Assembly (NCBI GenBank): GCA_017534885.1
Contig: JAFXVR010000040.1
Span: forward strand, 1 to 42,461
Direction: 5' to 3'
Origin: Clostridia bacterium
Lineage (GTDB): Bacteria > Bacillota > Clostridia > Christensenellales > Aristaeellaceae
Length of the DNA stretch: 42,461 nucleotides
Of this stretch, positions 1-8,130 are shown in pieces. Position numbers and translations under genes: made by a program. A model generated the notes under the pieces. That model searched no databases. It was not told where the DNA came from and saw nothing but the letters and a program-made list of their open reading frames with translations. Numbering within the stretch: position 1 is the first letter of the stretch; each line of letters starts with the position of its first letter.

Positions 1-148
1 AAGGGGGTCACCCCGGCCCTCCGCAGGAGCGCTTTCAAGGGGGGTCACCCCGGCCCTCCGCAGGAGCGCCTTTCAAGGGGGTCCCCCCGGCCCTCCGCAG
101 GAGCGCCTTTCAAGGGGGTCCCCCCGGCCCTCCGCAGGAGCGCCTTTC
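1..148. repeat. Tandem array of about 37-bp units (left edge open)
   Basis: Four consecutive units of 36-38 bp, each containing the core CCCTCCGCAGGAGCGC followed by CTTTCAAGGGGG and a short C-rich filler. The array probably continues beyond the left edge. The same core, on the other strand, builds the 50-bp array at 31781-32105. The array abuts the double-hairpin element at 149-264. Units are identical throughout, with no unique spacers, so this is not a CRISPR array. Confidence 0.85.
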
Positions 149-264
149 AAGGGGGTCTGGGGGACGCTTTCTCGCAGAAAGCGTCCCCCAGCGCGGAACA
201 GTAACTTCCTCCCCCCTTCCCCCGCAGTCGGGGGAAGGGGGGCAGGGGGGGATGGGGGTCCCCC
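149..264 (+). repeat. Double-hairpin intergenic element, copy 1
   Basis: The first hairpin is at 157-191, with arms CTGGGGGACGCTTTCT and AGAAAGCGTCCCCCAG. The second is at 211-242, with C-rich and G-rich arms. The element ends in GATGGGGGTCCCCC. Other copies are at 8521-8654, 31674-31783 (minus), 32181-32300 and 34067-34209 (minus). The tandem CCGCAGGAGCGC units always lie on the 5' side of the first hairpin. Function unknown. Confidence 0.75.
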
Positions 265-297
265 GGCCCGGGGGGGCGAAAACCAATGGGTTATTCC

Positions 298-324
298 GAA
301 AGAAGGCTCATTCAGCCTTCTTTC
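298..324 (-). terminator. Rho-independent terminator overlapping the mreD stop
   Basis: A perfect 11-bp stem (GAAAGAAGGCT / AGCCTTCTTTC) with a 5-nt loop, ending in a T-rich arm on the minus strand. It overlaps the last codon and the stop of mreD, so it probably ends the maf-mre transcript. Confidence 0.6.
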
Positions 325-892
325 TCCTCCTCCTGACATGGGGTTTCCCAAACAGCGGCCTGAGGAGCATCATCACCGGCACGGTCAGCGCCGTGGTCAT
401 ACCGACATTCAGCAGCGACCGGCCGATGTGCCCGGCATTCAGCGTTGTACCGCCCAGGGCGATGTACACCAGGCTGACCACCTCGTGCAGGGCGACGCTC
501 ACGGCCGCGCAGGCGAGGGTGCGCACATAGGGGCTGACGTTCCGCCCGGGCTTGCCCAGGGAGCGCTCATACTCCAGCTTCTGCTGGGACTTGTCCGCGA
601 AGAGGAAGGCGCAGAGCACGGCGATGGCCGGATAGGCCACCAGGCTGACCAGGGTGAGGGTGGGCTGCATGGCCTCCATCAGGATGCCGATGAAGGCTCC
701 GGCCCAGAAGGCGCGCAGCTTGCCGAAGCAGACCGTGCACACCGCGATGGCGGGCCAGACCATGCTGGCGGTGACGCCGCCCACCGGATAGCGCGGCATG
801 ACGCAGACCTGCAGCAGGTAGGCGGCGAAGAGGGCCGGGAACATGGCGGCGGAGCGCAGCAGCCCGATCAACTGGCGGATGAAGCGCCGCAT
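308..892 (-). CDS. mreD: Rod shape-determining protein MreD
   Basis: A 194-residue, strongly hydrophobic protein with several membrane segments and a basic C-terminal tail (RRRRKK), as expected for MreD, the membrane partner of MreC in the elongasome that guides lateral cell-wall synthesis. The assignment rests on hydropathy, size and position right after mreC, since MreD is poorly conserved. An in-frame GTG at 898 overlaps the mreC stop. The ATG at 892 is preferred because AGGAGG lies 7 nt upstream of it, whereas the same site almost touches the GTG. Translation is probably coupled to mreC. A terminator overlaps the 3' end. Confidence 0.82.
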   Translation of the reverse strand: MRRFIRQLIGLLRSAAMFPALFAAYLLQVCVMPRYPVGGVTASMVWPAIAVCTVCFGKLRAFWAGAFIGILMEAMQPTLTLVSLVAYPAIAVLCAFLFADKSQQKLEYERSLGKPGRNVSPYVRTLACAAVSVALHEVVSLVYIALGGTTLNAGHIGRSLLNVGMTTALTVPVMMLLRPLFGKPHVRRRRKKAE

Positions 893-894
893 GC

Positions 895-2526
895 TCACTC
901 CTCCTCTTCCAGGGTCAGCATATTGGGCGCTAAGGTGTTGTAAGGCGTGGGCGTGGGGCTCGGCGTGGCGGTGGGAACGTCCGTGGGCGTCTCCTCGGTG
1001 TGGATGGGCACGTATTCCACCGTGTTGTCGTGATAATCCGGCGCCGGGGTCTCATAGGGCTCGATGGTGTGGTAGGGCGTGGGCGTGGGCGAGGGGCTCG
1101 GGGTGGGCGTCTCTTCCACCAGGGGCGCGGGCGTGGCGGTGACGCCGAAGTAGTTCATGTCGCCCGTGCGGATGGTGGGATAGGGCCGGCCGGTTTCCAG
1201 AGGCACAAAGTCGTCCGCCGTGACGGAGGAGGACTCCCGGTTCTGGGCGGCCTCGGGGGCGGGCTTGTACAGGTAGACGATCACATACTCGATGTGCTGG
1301 AAGTCCGCGTCCGGGTCCACCACAATGTACTGCTTGTTGGAGGCCAGGCCGCGGGTGGACTCCCGCACCGTGCCGATGGGGATGCCCTTGGGGAAGGACA
1401 TGCCCACGCCGGAGGTCACCACCCGGTCGCCGGGGCGGGGCAGGTGGTCGTCCGGCAGGTAATACATGCGGCACATGGCGGTGCCGTCCACGCCGAGGGT
1501 GCCCACCACCACGCCCTGGTCGCGGCTGGACTCGATCAGCGCCGCGATGGAGGCCTCTGAGTCAATGATGGTGCGCACCAGGGTGGAGTGGGCTTCCACG
1601 GACTCCGTATAGCCGATCAGCGCGCCGTCGCTGGTGACGGCCATGTACTGGCCGAGACCGTCCGCCGAGCCCTTGTCAATGGTGAAGGTGGAGAAATAGT
1701 TGCCGTCCGAGCGCCCGATGACCCGCGCCGTGATGGGGGACATCGCCCGGTCGGCGGTCACTTCGTCCTGCAGGTTCTCGTACTGGGCCAGGCGGCGCTG
1801 GTATTCCTCAGCCATTTTCGCCTGATAGACCAGCTGCTCGTTTTCCGCGACGACCTCGTTATAAGCCTCCTCGATGCGCAGCAGCAGCGCCATGCGGCTG
1901 AAGAAGCCCGTCACCCCGTCCACCGCGGCGGAAAAGCCCCGCTGAAGAGGCGTCACCAGGGTGACCACCATGCGCTGGGGGAGGCTGGCGATCCCGGCCA
2001 GGCCGGCGGTGTCCTCGTAGGTGCCCACCACCTGGCTCAGGATGGCTGTGGCCAGGAACAGGCTCAGGATGACCGTCACCAGAACCAGGAGGAAAATGCG
2101 CAGGGTTGGATGGCGCTTGCGGAAGGGCTCGATCAGCGGCTCGTCGGTGTCGGCTTCCAGCTCCACCAGCCGGCTCTCGGAGCGGCGGCGGCCGAAGAGC
2201 CCCCGGCGGACAGGCTTGTCCTCCCCGTCCTCAGCCGCTTTGGCCTTCTTCTTTTTCTTTTTGCGGGGGCGCTTGCCCTCGTTCTCGGCCTCCCGGGCCG
2301 CCTTGAACCGCGCCATGACCACATCGGGCGTCTGGAAGGCGGATTCCTCCTCCTCCGCGTCCTCATCGGCGGAGGCCTTCGCGGGCGCGGGCGGGGTGTC
2401 CTCCATGCCCGGCAGGCCGGCGGTGATGTCGTCGAGGCTTTCGACCTCGTCAGGATCAAAAAGCTCCTCCTCGTCGGTCAGGAGATCTTCATCCTCATGG
2501 CGCTTGCGGCGCTTGTCTCTGGGCAT
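895..2526 (-). CDS. mreC: Rod shape-determining protein MreC (extended)
   Basis: A 543-residue protein. The first 140 or so residues are charged and low complexity (acidic runs, then a lysine-rich stretch), followed by one transmembrane helix (near HPTLRIFLLVLVTVILSLFL), a coiled coil, and the beta-rich MreC domain ending about residue 430. A Pro/Thr-rich tail with repeated PTPSPTPTPY-like words follows and ends in LTLEEEE. MreC normally has about 280-350 residues, so both ends are extended. Membrane-anchored, it links MreB and MreD to the penicillin-binding proteins. An upstream GTG (2535) is in frame; the ATG at 2526 is better placed behind the AAGGGGG site. A 602-bp repeat block separates it from mreB, so it may need its own promoter. 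Confidence 0.88.
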   Translation of the reverse strand: MPRDKRRKRHEDEDLLTDEEELFDPDEVESLDDITAGLPGMEDTPPAPAKASADEDAEEEESAFQTPDVVMARFKAAREAENEGKRPRKKKKKKAKAAEDGEDKPVRRGLFGRRRSESRLVELEADTDEPLIEPFRKRHPTLRIFLLVLVTVILSLFLATAILSQVVGTYEDTAGLAGIASLPQRMVVTLVTPLQRGFSAAVDGVTGFFSRMALLLRIEEAYNEVVAENEQLVYQAKMAEEYQRRLAQYENLQDEVTADRAMSPITARVIGRSDGNYFSTFTIDKGSADGLGQYMAVTSDGALIGYTESVEAHSTLVRTIIDSEASIAALIESSRDQGVVVGTLGVDGTAMCRMYYLPDDHLPRPGDRVVTSGVGMSFPKGIPIGTVRESTRGLASNKQYIVVDPDADFQHIEYVIVYLYKPAPEAAQNRESSSVTADDFVPLETGRPYPTIRTGDMNYFGVTATPAPLVEETPTPSPSPTPTPYHTIEPYETPAPDYHDNTVEYVPIHTEETPTDVPTATPSPTPTPYNTLAPNMLTLEEEE

Positions 2527-3128
2527 TGTGGTCACCCCCTTCTTATAAGCTGTCAGTTTTAGCTGTTAGCTTGGATGCTGGGCCAGGTTGAAGGTTGTAG
2601 GTTGAAGGTTTTTTTGTCGGCCGTTGAAAGGGTTGAAAGGGTTGATATGTATGATGTCTCGCGCGGTTCCCGTAGCGGCGTCTACGCTGCCATTTCTCGG
2701 TTGAAAGGCGCTCCTGCGGGAGGATTGGCATATCCTCTGATTGGCGCAATCCTGCTGGTTTGTCCGGAGCTCGGATTCCTGCTTCCAGCGGGAGTTTTAA
2801 CTTGAGTGGAGCATACCCCTTACTTTTTCGTGACCGAAAAAGTAACAAAAAGGTCCTGGGGGACACGTTGCGACGTGTGTCCCCCAGACCCCCCCGCACA
2901 CGCTTTTGGCTTGAGGGGTCTGTCGCTTGGTTCCTCTAATGTTTGTTGACAACCGCGACTATGAGTCAGATTCTCTGCTCCCGCTCCCGCGGTATAGTGC
3001 TTTGCTGGACGCGAGGCTGGCTTTACGCCAGAAGGGCTCTCACTTCAAATTCTTCATTTTTCAGTCTTCAGTATTCAGTATTCATTCTAAAACTCCTCAC
3101 TCCTCACTCCCTAACTCCTCCCTGACCG
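2527..3128. repeat. Repeat-filled gap between mreC and mreB
   Basis: No gene seen in 602 bp. From the mreC side it holds AGCTGT(C/T)AG words (2548-2574), GGTTGAAGGTT words (2584-2610), the long block at 2700-3094, CAGTATTC-like words (3062-3086) and CTCCTCACTCC words (3090-3122). The GACCGCTAATTG word then runs directly into the mreB stop. The order of word blocks matches other intergenic regions in the window. Confidence 0.7.
2700..3094 (+). repeat. Long intergenic repeat block, copy A
   Basis: About 395 bp that recurs inverted at 8131-8500, with roughly 90% identity by eye. It carries two hairpins: 2820-2845, an 11-bp perfect stem TTACTTTTTCG/CGAAAAAGTAA with loop TGAC, and 2856-2887, CTGGGGGACAC/GTGTCCCCCAG. 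A part of it recurs at 34257-34340. No conserved reading frame spans the copies, so it is more likely a non-coding repeat than a gene. Confidence 0.75.
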
Positions 3129-4145
3129 CTAATTGCTCCCCCTCATCAGCTCATTCATCACGTCCGGGTTCTCCAGCATAAAGCCTAATCCCGCAATCGT
3201 GCACTCCTCGGGCTCGCGGGCGAGGGAGACGGGGATGCCCAGCTGGGTGGCGATGAACTGGTCGAGGGCGTAGAGGCGGGAGCCGCCGCCGGTGAGGTGG
3301 ATGCCTGAGCGCATGATGTCGGCGGAGAGCTCCGGCGGCGTGCGCTCCAGCACCCAGCGGATGGAGGCGAGGATGGCCATGCAGGGTTCGCGCAGGGCTT
3401 CGTAGGCCTGGGCGGAGGTGAAGTCCACGCTCATGGCGTGGGAGGACAGCAGGTCGCGGCCGCGCACCTTGCCGTGCTGATGGCCGTCGGTGGGCACGGC
3501 GGTGCCCAGGTCGATCTTCAGCCGCTCGGCGGTATAGGTGCCGATGAGCATGCTGGAGTTCTTCTTGAGATAGGAGACGATGGCCTCGTCCATGCGATTG
3601 CCGCCGGTGGGCACGGACTGGCTGACCACCATGCCGCCCATGGCCACAATGGCCGAGTCCGTGGTGCCCGCGCCGATGTCTACCACCATATTGCCCACCG
3701 GGTCGTAGACCGGCAGGCCCGTGCCGATGGCGGCGGCCAGAGGCTTTTCGATCAGCACCACCCGCCGGGCGCCCGCCTGCCGCACGGCCTCGCGCACGGT
3801 CTTGCGCTGCACCGCGTTCAGCCCGCAGGGCACGGACACGAGAATGGTGGGCTTGAACAGCAGGCTTGCGCCCACCGCCTTGCGCACAAAGTACTTCAGC
3901 AGCACCGCGGCGGTATCGAAATCAGAGATCCTTCCGTCGGTGACCGGGTCCACCACCAGCAGGTGTTCCCGGGCCCGGCCCATCAGATAGCGGGCTTCCT
4001 CGCCCACCGCGTGCACCATCCGGTGATCCGCCGCGTTGACCACCACGGTGGTGGGCTCGTTGATCACCACACCCTTGCCCTTCACGAGCAGCATTGTGTT
4101 GCTGGTCCCCAGGTCTATGGCCATGTCAGGGGCCTTGAATGCCAT
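3129..4145 (-). CDS. mreB: Actin-like rod-shape protein MreB
   Basis: A 338-residue actin-family ATPase that polymerises under the membrane and directs the cell-wall elongation machinery. Visible motifs are the first phosphate loop IDLGTSNT (residues 10-17), the second phosphate motif VVDIGAGTTDSAIV near residue 155, and the adenosine motif LTGGGSRL near residue 288. Length matches MreB/Mbl. The ATG at 4145 follows AAGGGA. Located 48 bp downstream of maf and read in the same direction as mreC and mreD. Its last codons and stop lie in the repeated word AGCAATTAGCGG. Whether it is MreB or the paralogue Mbl cannot be settled here. Confidence 0.92.
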   Translation of the reverse strand: MAFKAPDMAIDLGTSNTMLLVKGKGVVINEPTTVVVNAADHRMVHAVGEEARYLMGRAREHLLVVDPVTDGRISDFDTAAVLLKYFVRKAVGASLLFKPTILVSVPCGLNAVQRKTVREAVRQAGARRVVLIEKPLAAAIGTGLPVYDPVGNMVVDIGAGTTDSAIVAMGGMVVSQSVPTGGNRMDEAIVSYLKKNSSMLIGTYTAERLKIDLGTAVPTDGHQHGKVRGRDLLSSHAMSVDFTSAQAYEALREPCMAILASIRWVLERTPPELSADIMRSGIHLTGGGSRLYALDQFIATQLGIPVSLAREPEECTIAGLGFMLENPDVMNELMRGSN

Positions 4146-4193
4146 GCAATCCCTTCCCTTTGGTTATCGGCTGCGGGCCGGAGCCCGTCTTGT

Positions 4194-4781
4194 TCAGTCT
4201 GTTTCGGCCATTTCGCGCCCCATGGCCTGCCGCAGCAGCGACAGGGTCAGCGGGAGGGGCAGGCCGATGATGCCGGTAGGGCAGCCTCTCACCCCGTCGA
4301 TCCACAGGGAGGCCGTGCCCTGCAGCGCGTAGGCGCCCGCCTTATCCATGGGCTCGCCGCCGGCGATGTAGGCTGCGATTTCCTCATCACTCAGCGGCGT
4401 GAAGTGCACCTCGGAGGTGTCCAGCCCCGAGAAGCACTCGCCCTCCGGCGACACGGCGCACACGCCCGTGTACACCTGATGCCAGCGCCCGGACAGGAGC
4501 TTCAGCATGCGCTCCGCGTCGGCCTGATCGATGGGCTTGCCCAGGGCGATGCCGTCCACCGCTACCAGGGTGTCCGCGCCCAGCACGGTCATCCCGGGGT
4601 GCAGCTTTGCCCCGGCCAGCGCCTTCCGCCGGCTCAGGGCCGCCACGGCCTCCGCCGCGCCCAGCCCCGTGTGCTCGTCCACCTCCGGCGCGTCCACCAG
4701 AAAGCGCAGTCCCGTGCGCGTCAGCAGCTCCCGCCGCCGCGGTGAGCCCGAGGCCAGCACCAGCTGATACCCGTCCGCCAT
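4194..4781 (-). CDS. maf: Maf-family nucleotide pyrophosphatase
   Basis: A 195-residue Maf/ham1-like protein with the N-terminal signature LVLASGSPRRRELL and the conserved stretches APEVDEH, LGADTLV and DKAGAYALQG. Family members hydrolyse non-canonical or modified nucleoside triphosphates and are linked to septum and division control; maf beside mreBCD is a classic Firmicute arrangement. The frame is open upstream to 5006, but only through the palindromic element at 4883-4997. The ATG at 4781, preceded by GGGAGGGG and an extended -10 promoter at 4819-4827, is the likely start. It appears to be the first gene of the maf-mreB unit. Confidence 0.92.
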   Translation of the reverse strand: MADGYQLVLASGSPRRRELLTRTGLRFLVDAPEVDEHTGLGAAEAVAALSRRKALAGAKLHPGMTVLGADTLVAVDGIALGKPIDQADAERMLKLLSGRWHQVYTGVCAVSPEGECFSGLDTSEVHFTPLSDEEIAAYIAGGEPMDKAGAYALQGTASLWIDGVRGCPTGIIGLPLPLTLSLLRQAMGREMAETD

Positions 4782-4818
4782 GCCCCAATCCCCTCCCGGC
4801 TGCAAGAGTCCATTGTCC

Positions 4819-4827
4819 ATTATAGCA
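4819..4827 (-). promoter_or_regulatory. Extended -10 promoter for maf
   Basis: Minus strand reads TGCTATAAT, an extended -10 (TGn plus TATAAT), about 38 bp upstream of the maf start. No good -35 hexamer is seen, which is usual for extended -10 promoters. Confidence 0.55.
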
Positions 4828-4882
4828 CATGAACGGGGGATATGAACAGATGTGACGGAAAAATGTTGGAAATTAACATTTG

Positions 4883-4997
4883 TTGAGGGTGACAAAAGGG
4901 CGCTTCCAACCTTAGAGCCACGACTGGTTGTGGTGATTTCCGCTGTCTTCCACAACCAGTCGTAGCTTGGTTCAGGAAAGCGCCCTTTTGACATCCG
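4883..4997. mobile_element. Palindromic MITE-like element, copy 1
   Basis: A 115-bp element with imperfect terminal inverted repeats (GGGTGACAAAAGGGCGC against the complement of GCGCCCTTTTGACATCC) and an inner 18-bp palindrome AGCCACGACTGGTTGTGG with one mismatch. The direct repeat AATTAACATTTG (4871-4882 and 4998-5009, 12 bp) flanks it and looks like a target-site duplication. No coding capacity. Both strands end the outer hairpin in CCCTTTTG, so it could also act as a two-way terminator. Between maf and the phage-like locus. Confidence 0.8.
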
Positions 4998-5009
4998 AAT
5001 TAACATTTG

Positions 5010-5182
5010 AAACTGTTAGCGATTAGCGGAGATGGACTGAGTGAGGAGTTAGGAGTTATGAGAGAGGAGTTGGATTCACTCTAAACCTCCTCACTCCTCA
5101 CTCTCTCAGTACCCTCCTGTATCGCTTTGTACAGCCTCCGCCCGCTATGCTGGGGGCGCGAAAGGAGGTGAGAACCATCGAG
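5010..5182. repeat. Word-repeat leader before the phage-like locus
   Basis: Contains TTAGCGATTAGCGG, then GAGGAGTTAGGAGTT-like words and their complement CTCCTCACTCCTCACTC. No convincing promoter is seen. The stretch ends with the strong site AAAGGAGGTGA at 5161-5171. Confidence 0.5.
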
Positions 5183-5599
5183 ATGACACAGGAGACACTG
5201 GCGGCGCTGGGCGTGAACGGCGAGGCGGCGGAGGCGGTGCTTTCGGCCCTGCGGGAAGCGGGGGCGGAGGCGGAGCGGCTGCGCGGGGAGATGCGGCGCG
5301 CCGAGCTGCGGCAGGGCGTGCGGGACGCGCTGCTTCGGCAGGGCGCGCGGCCGGACAGCGTGGGGCTGCTGGCCCTGGCGGTCAACGCGGAGCAGCTGAA
5401 CCCGGACGAGCCTCTGGATGAGGCGGGTCTGGCCGAGCCCCTGCGGGCGGCCTACCCGAGCCTGTTCCGGGCGGAGCTGCCCGCCATCAGCCCGCCCGGC
5501 GGCGCGGCGCTGGACGCGGGCGGCCTCGGCGGCATGAGCGTGGAGGAGATCAACGCCCGCTGGGACAGCGTGAAGGCCGCGCTGGCGCAGGGAACCTGA
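5183..5599 (+). CDS. Phage head scaffolding-like protein
   Basis: A 138-residue acidic, alanine- and glutamate-rich, largely helical protein with a coiled-coil-like segment in residues 20-55 (REAGAEAERLRGEMRRAELR). Length, composition and position right before the capsid gene fit a scaffolding protein that guides procapsid assembly. No catalytic motif. The frame is open to an ATG at 5147 without a ribosome binding site. The ATG at 5183 is chosen, although AAAGGAGGTGA lies 14 nt upstream, longer than usual; a GTG at 5168 overlaps that site. Function is inferred from context. Confidence 0.6.
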   Translation: MTQETLAALGVNGEAAEAVLSALREAGAEAERLRGEMRRAELRQGVRDALLRQGARPDSVGLLALAVNAEQLNPDEPLDEAGLAEPLRAAYPSLFRAELPAISPPGGAALDAGGLGGMSVEEINARWDSVKAALAQGT

Positions 5600-5648
5600 G
5601 ACACACCGTATGCTGAATCAACAACAAACAGGAAAGGAAATCTGAGAC

Positions 5649-6452
5649 ATGGCAATTTCCAACTTCATCCCCAAGGTCTGGAGCGCCCGGCTGCTGGAGG
5701 GGCTGCACAAGCAGCTGGTGCTGGGGCGGCTGTGCAACCGCAACTGGGAGGGCGAGATCCGCGACTGGGGCGACACGGTGCACATCAACAGCCTCAGCGA
5801 CATCACGGTGCGGCCCTATGTGCCGGGCACGGACCTGGCTGATCCTGAGGCGATCGACGGCACCGACCAGACGCTGGTGATCGACCACGGGGTCTACTGC
5901 AATTTCTACATCCGCGATGTGGACGCGGCCCAGGCCCGGGCGGACCTGATGGACGCGGCCATGCGCAGCGCGGCCCGCTGCCTGGCGGAGGATACCGAGA
6001 CCTACCTGCTGGGCGTGATGCGCGCCGGGGCGGGGATCACCGGCTCGGTCAGCCTGGCGGGCGGCGCGTATGAGGCGCTGCTGACCATCAAGACTGCCCT
6101 GGACACCCACAATGTGCCCCGGGCGGGCCGCAAGCTGGTCATGCCCTCCTCCGTGGAGGCCGAACTGCTGCGGGACACCCGCTTCGCCTCGGCGGGCGGG
6201 GCCATCGGCGAGCATGTGCTGGCGGAGGGCGCCATCGCCCGGGCATGCGGCTTCGACATCTACATCAGCAACGACCTGACGGACGAGATCCTCGCCCTGA
6301 CCGAGGACGGCGTCACCTTCGCCCAGCAGATCAGCCGCATGGAGGCTTACCGCCGGGAGAAGGGCTTCGACGACGGCGTCAAGGGCCTGTCCCTGTGCGG
6401 CGCGAAGGTGGTTCAGCCGGACTGCCTGGCGCTCTTCACCGTCACCGCCTGA
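5649..6452 (+). CDS. Major capsid protein (P22 coat-like, HK97 fold family)
   Basis: A 267-residue protein beginning MAISNFIPKVWSARLLEGL, a start typical of P22-coat-like capsid proteins of Firmicute phages. The conserved pattern includes NRNWEGEI.D.GDTVHI near residues 33-46, a Tyr/Asp-rich middle, a long helix rich in alanine (residues 95-115) and a C-terminal SRMEAYRREKGFDDGVKGLS stretch. It would form the shell of an icosahedral head. It follows the scaffold-like gene by 49 bp and precedes head-tail connectors. It is full length for this type and intact, with no frameshift. Family naming is from memory of the pattern, not a search. Confidence 0.82.
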   Translation: MAISNFIPKVWSARLLEGLHKQLVLGRLCNRNWEGEIRDWGDTVHINSLSDITVRPYVPGTDLADPEAIDGTDQTLVIDHGVYCNFYIRDVDAAQARADLMDAAMRSAARCLAEDTETYLLGVMRAGAGITGSVSLAGGAYEALLTIKTALDTHNVPRAGRKLVMPSSVEAELLRDTRFASAGGAIGEHVLAEGAIARACGFDIYISNDLTDEILALTEDGVTFAQQISRMEAYRREKGFDDGVKGLSLCGAKVVQPDCLALFTVTA

Positions 6453-6463
6453 GGAGAGGAAGC

Positions 6464-6910
6464 ATGCTGACGATCACGGACATCATGCGGGAGGTGAAGA
6501 CCTGCTTCCCCGCCTCCCGCTATGAGGGCGAGGTGCGCGTGCGGGACGGGAAGCTCAGCCCGGAGCTGCTGGTTCAGCCCGGGGACTGGGTGGCCATCAG
6601 CGGCTCATCGCAGCTGGACGGGGTGCATCACCTGGACGCCCAGGGGCGGCTCTTCGGCGCGGCGGACGAGGTCTTCAGGGGCAGGCTGACGCTGCTGAGG
6701 CCGCCCGAGGACTTCATCCGCCTGTGCGTGGACATCCTCGCCTGGGAGGAGGAGCATCCGGCGGACGGGCTGAAGGCCGAGCGCTTCGGCGGCTATGAGC
6801 GGGAGAGCGCCCTGAGCCGCGGCGGACTGCCCATGGACTGGCGGCAGGTCTTCGCGGCGCGGCTGGCCTGGTTCCGGCGGATGTTTCCGGAGGAGGAACT
6901 GACATGGTGA
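6464..6910 (+). CDS. Phage head-tail connector protein
   Basis: A 148-residue protein, 11 bp after the capsid stop, ATG at 6464 with GAGGAGAGGA upstream. It starts MLTITDIMREVKTCFP, and the C-terminal half contains the helical pattern VDILAWEEEHPADGLKAERF..YERE, then WRQVFAARLAWFRRMF. That pattern, placed after the capsid gene, fits a gp6/gp15-like connector that docks on the portal ring. It overlaps the next gene by 7 bp. The exact family is not certain. Confidence 0.6.
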   Translation: MLTITDIMREVKTCFPASRYEGEVRVRDGKLSPELLVQPGDWVAISGSSQLDGVHHLDAQGRLFGAADEVFRGRLTLLRPPEDFIRLCVDILAWEEEHPADGLKAERFGGYERESALSRGGLPMDWRQVFAARLAWFRRMFPEEELTW

Positions 6911-7185
6911 ATCTGGAGCCCTTTCAGATCCGGGAGACGCTGACGCCCTTCCGGGGGCTGATGGCCGAGGTGAACGGCGCCGAGGCGGAAGCCGCCGGGA
7001 TGGACGCCAGCCGCCGGGTCTGCCGCCTGTACATGCTGCCCGGGAACGGGCTGAGGCAGTGGCAGACCGTGATGCGCCTGCGGGACGGGCGGATCTTCCG
7101 CCTGCTGGGCCCGGCCGCCGAGCCGCCCAGGGGCAGCGCGAAGGTGTACGCCGTGGCCCTGTGCGAGGAGGTGACCGACGCTTGA
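6904..7185 (+). CDS. Probable phage head-closure / stopper protein
   Basis: A 93-residue protein with a compact beta-rich sequence (LYMLPGNGLRQWQTVMRLRDGRIFRLLG). Size and order (second small gene after the capsid) match the head-closure or stopper proteins of siphophages, which plug DNA in the head and accept the tail. The ATG at 6904 overlaps the end of the upstream gene, and the stop at 7183-7185 overlaps the TTG start of the next one, so the genes are probably translationally coupled. Assignment rests on position and size. Confidence 0.5.
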   Translation: MVNLEPFQIRETLTPFRGLMAEVNGAEAEAAGMDASRRVCRLYMLPGNGLRQWQTVMRLRDGRIFRLLGPAAEPPRGSAKVYAVALCEEVTDA

Positions 7186-7553
7186 CCGCGCTGGAGATGG
7201 CCCTGCGGGGCCTGCTGGAGGACTGGGGCCTGCCCGTGTTCCCGGAGGAGGATGTGACCCCGAGCACCGTGCGGCCGCACCTGACCCTGTCCCTCAAGGG
7301 AGAGGGCCCGCGCAGGGCTGAGGCGCGGCTGCGTTGGTACGGCCCGGGCGGGTCCATGGCGGCGGCGGGGTGGCTGCAGCGCTTTCTGCAGCGCTTCCCG
7401 CGGCAGGGAACGCTTTTGCGGGGCCCGCGCCGCACCGCCCTGCTCAGCCCGGGGCCCTGGGTGATCCGCCGGGACGGGACCGACCCCCGGCTGTGGACGA
7501 CCGAGATGAGAATCGGGGTGAAGCTGCTTGACGAGCCTGACACCGCTCCTTGA
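7182..7553 (+). CDS. Probable phage tail completion / terminator protein
   Basis: A 123-residue protein starting at a TTG that shares bases with the preceding stop (TTGA), with AGGAGG 10 nt upstream. It contains LEDWGLPVFPEEDV near the N-terminus and LRWYGPGGSMAAAGWLQRFLQRF in the middle. Tail-completion (gpU-like) proteins of this size sit at this place, after the connectors and before the tail-tube gene. Function is inferred from gene order; I do not recognise a diagnostic motif. Confidence 0.45.
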   Translation: MTALEMALRGLLEDWGLPVFPEEDVTPSTVRPHLTLSLKGEGPRRAEARLRWYGPGGSMAAAGWLQRFLQRFPRQGTLLRGPRRTALLSPGPWVIRRDGTDPRLWTTEMRIGVKLLDEPDTAP

Positions 7554-8025
7554 CCCGACCCCGGGCGAGACGCTGCTCTCCCCCGGCCTCGCCCTGCGGG
7601 ACTTTATACCCCGGCCGGACGAGGACGCGCAAACCCTGCGCGGGCGTATCGAAGAGGCCGTCAGAGAAGGCAAGAGCCTGGGCGAGGTGCGGGGCGGCAG
7701 CCTGACCCTGGAGCCCCTGACCCGCCTGCGCACCGCCGCCGCCCGCCGCAGCCCCGAAGCCGAGGACTGCGCCGTAGACGGCCTGCGCTGCACCCTCCGC
7801 CTGACCCTCGCCTCCTGGAAGGACGCCGCCGCCCTCTGCGCCGCCCTGAGCGCTCCCGGCGGCTGCCCGCCCTTCCCCCTGACCTGGATCGGCGAAACCC
7901 CCTCCGCCCTCCTCGCCCTCTGCCTCCCCCAGGCCATCCCCATCGCGCCGCTGAAGCTGAATTTCGGGTGTGAGGGAACGGTGGAGGCGGAGTTCATTGG
8001 GGAGGTATTAGCGGTTAGCTATTAG
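7528..8025 (+). CDS. Phage structural protein, possibly tail tube
   Basis: A 165-residue protein starting at a TTG inside the previous gene (26-bp overlap); the binding site GGGGTG is weak. The order suggests a tail-tube or major tail protein, and the C-terminal part (IAPLKLNFGCEGTVEAEFIGE) looks beta-rich, but I cannot confirm the family. The last six residues, VLAVSY, and the stop are encoded by the repeated word TTAGCGGTTAGCTATTAG, which continues as intergenic repeats. So its 3' end may have been cut by the repeat block. No tape-measure gene follows. Confidence 0.45.
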   Translation: MTSLTPLLDPTPGETLLSPGLALRDFIPRPDEDAQTLRGRIEEAVREGKSLGEVRGGSLTLEPLTRLRTAAARRSPEAEDCAVDGLRCTLRLTLASWKDAAALCAALSAPGGCPPFPLTWIGETPSALLALCLPQAIPIAPLKLNFGCEGTVEAEFIGEVLAVSY

Positions 8026-8130
8026 CTGTCAGCGGGGGAGTGAGTAGGGAAGTGAGGAGTGAGGGAGTGAGGAGTTTCAGCGGAGGTTGAAGGTTGGAGG
8101 TAGGAGGTTGAAGGTTTTCAAATGAATACT

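Noticed and set aside
1..148. CRISPR-like array
   Set aside because: The whole 37-bp unit is repeated with almost no variation; there are no unique spacers and no cas genes nearby.
2575..2899. Small frames in the long repeat block
   Set aside because: The frames are not kept between copies A and B, so they are not likely coding.
4782..5006. Longer Maf start
   Set aside because: The added 75 residues read through the palindromic element, and a promoter and better binding site lie downstream of it.
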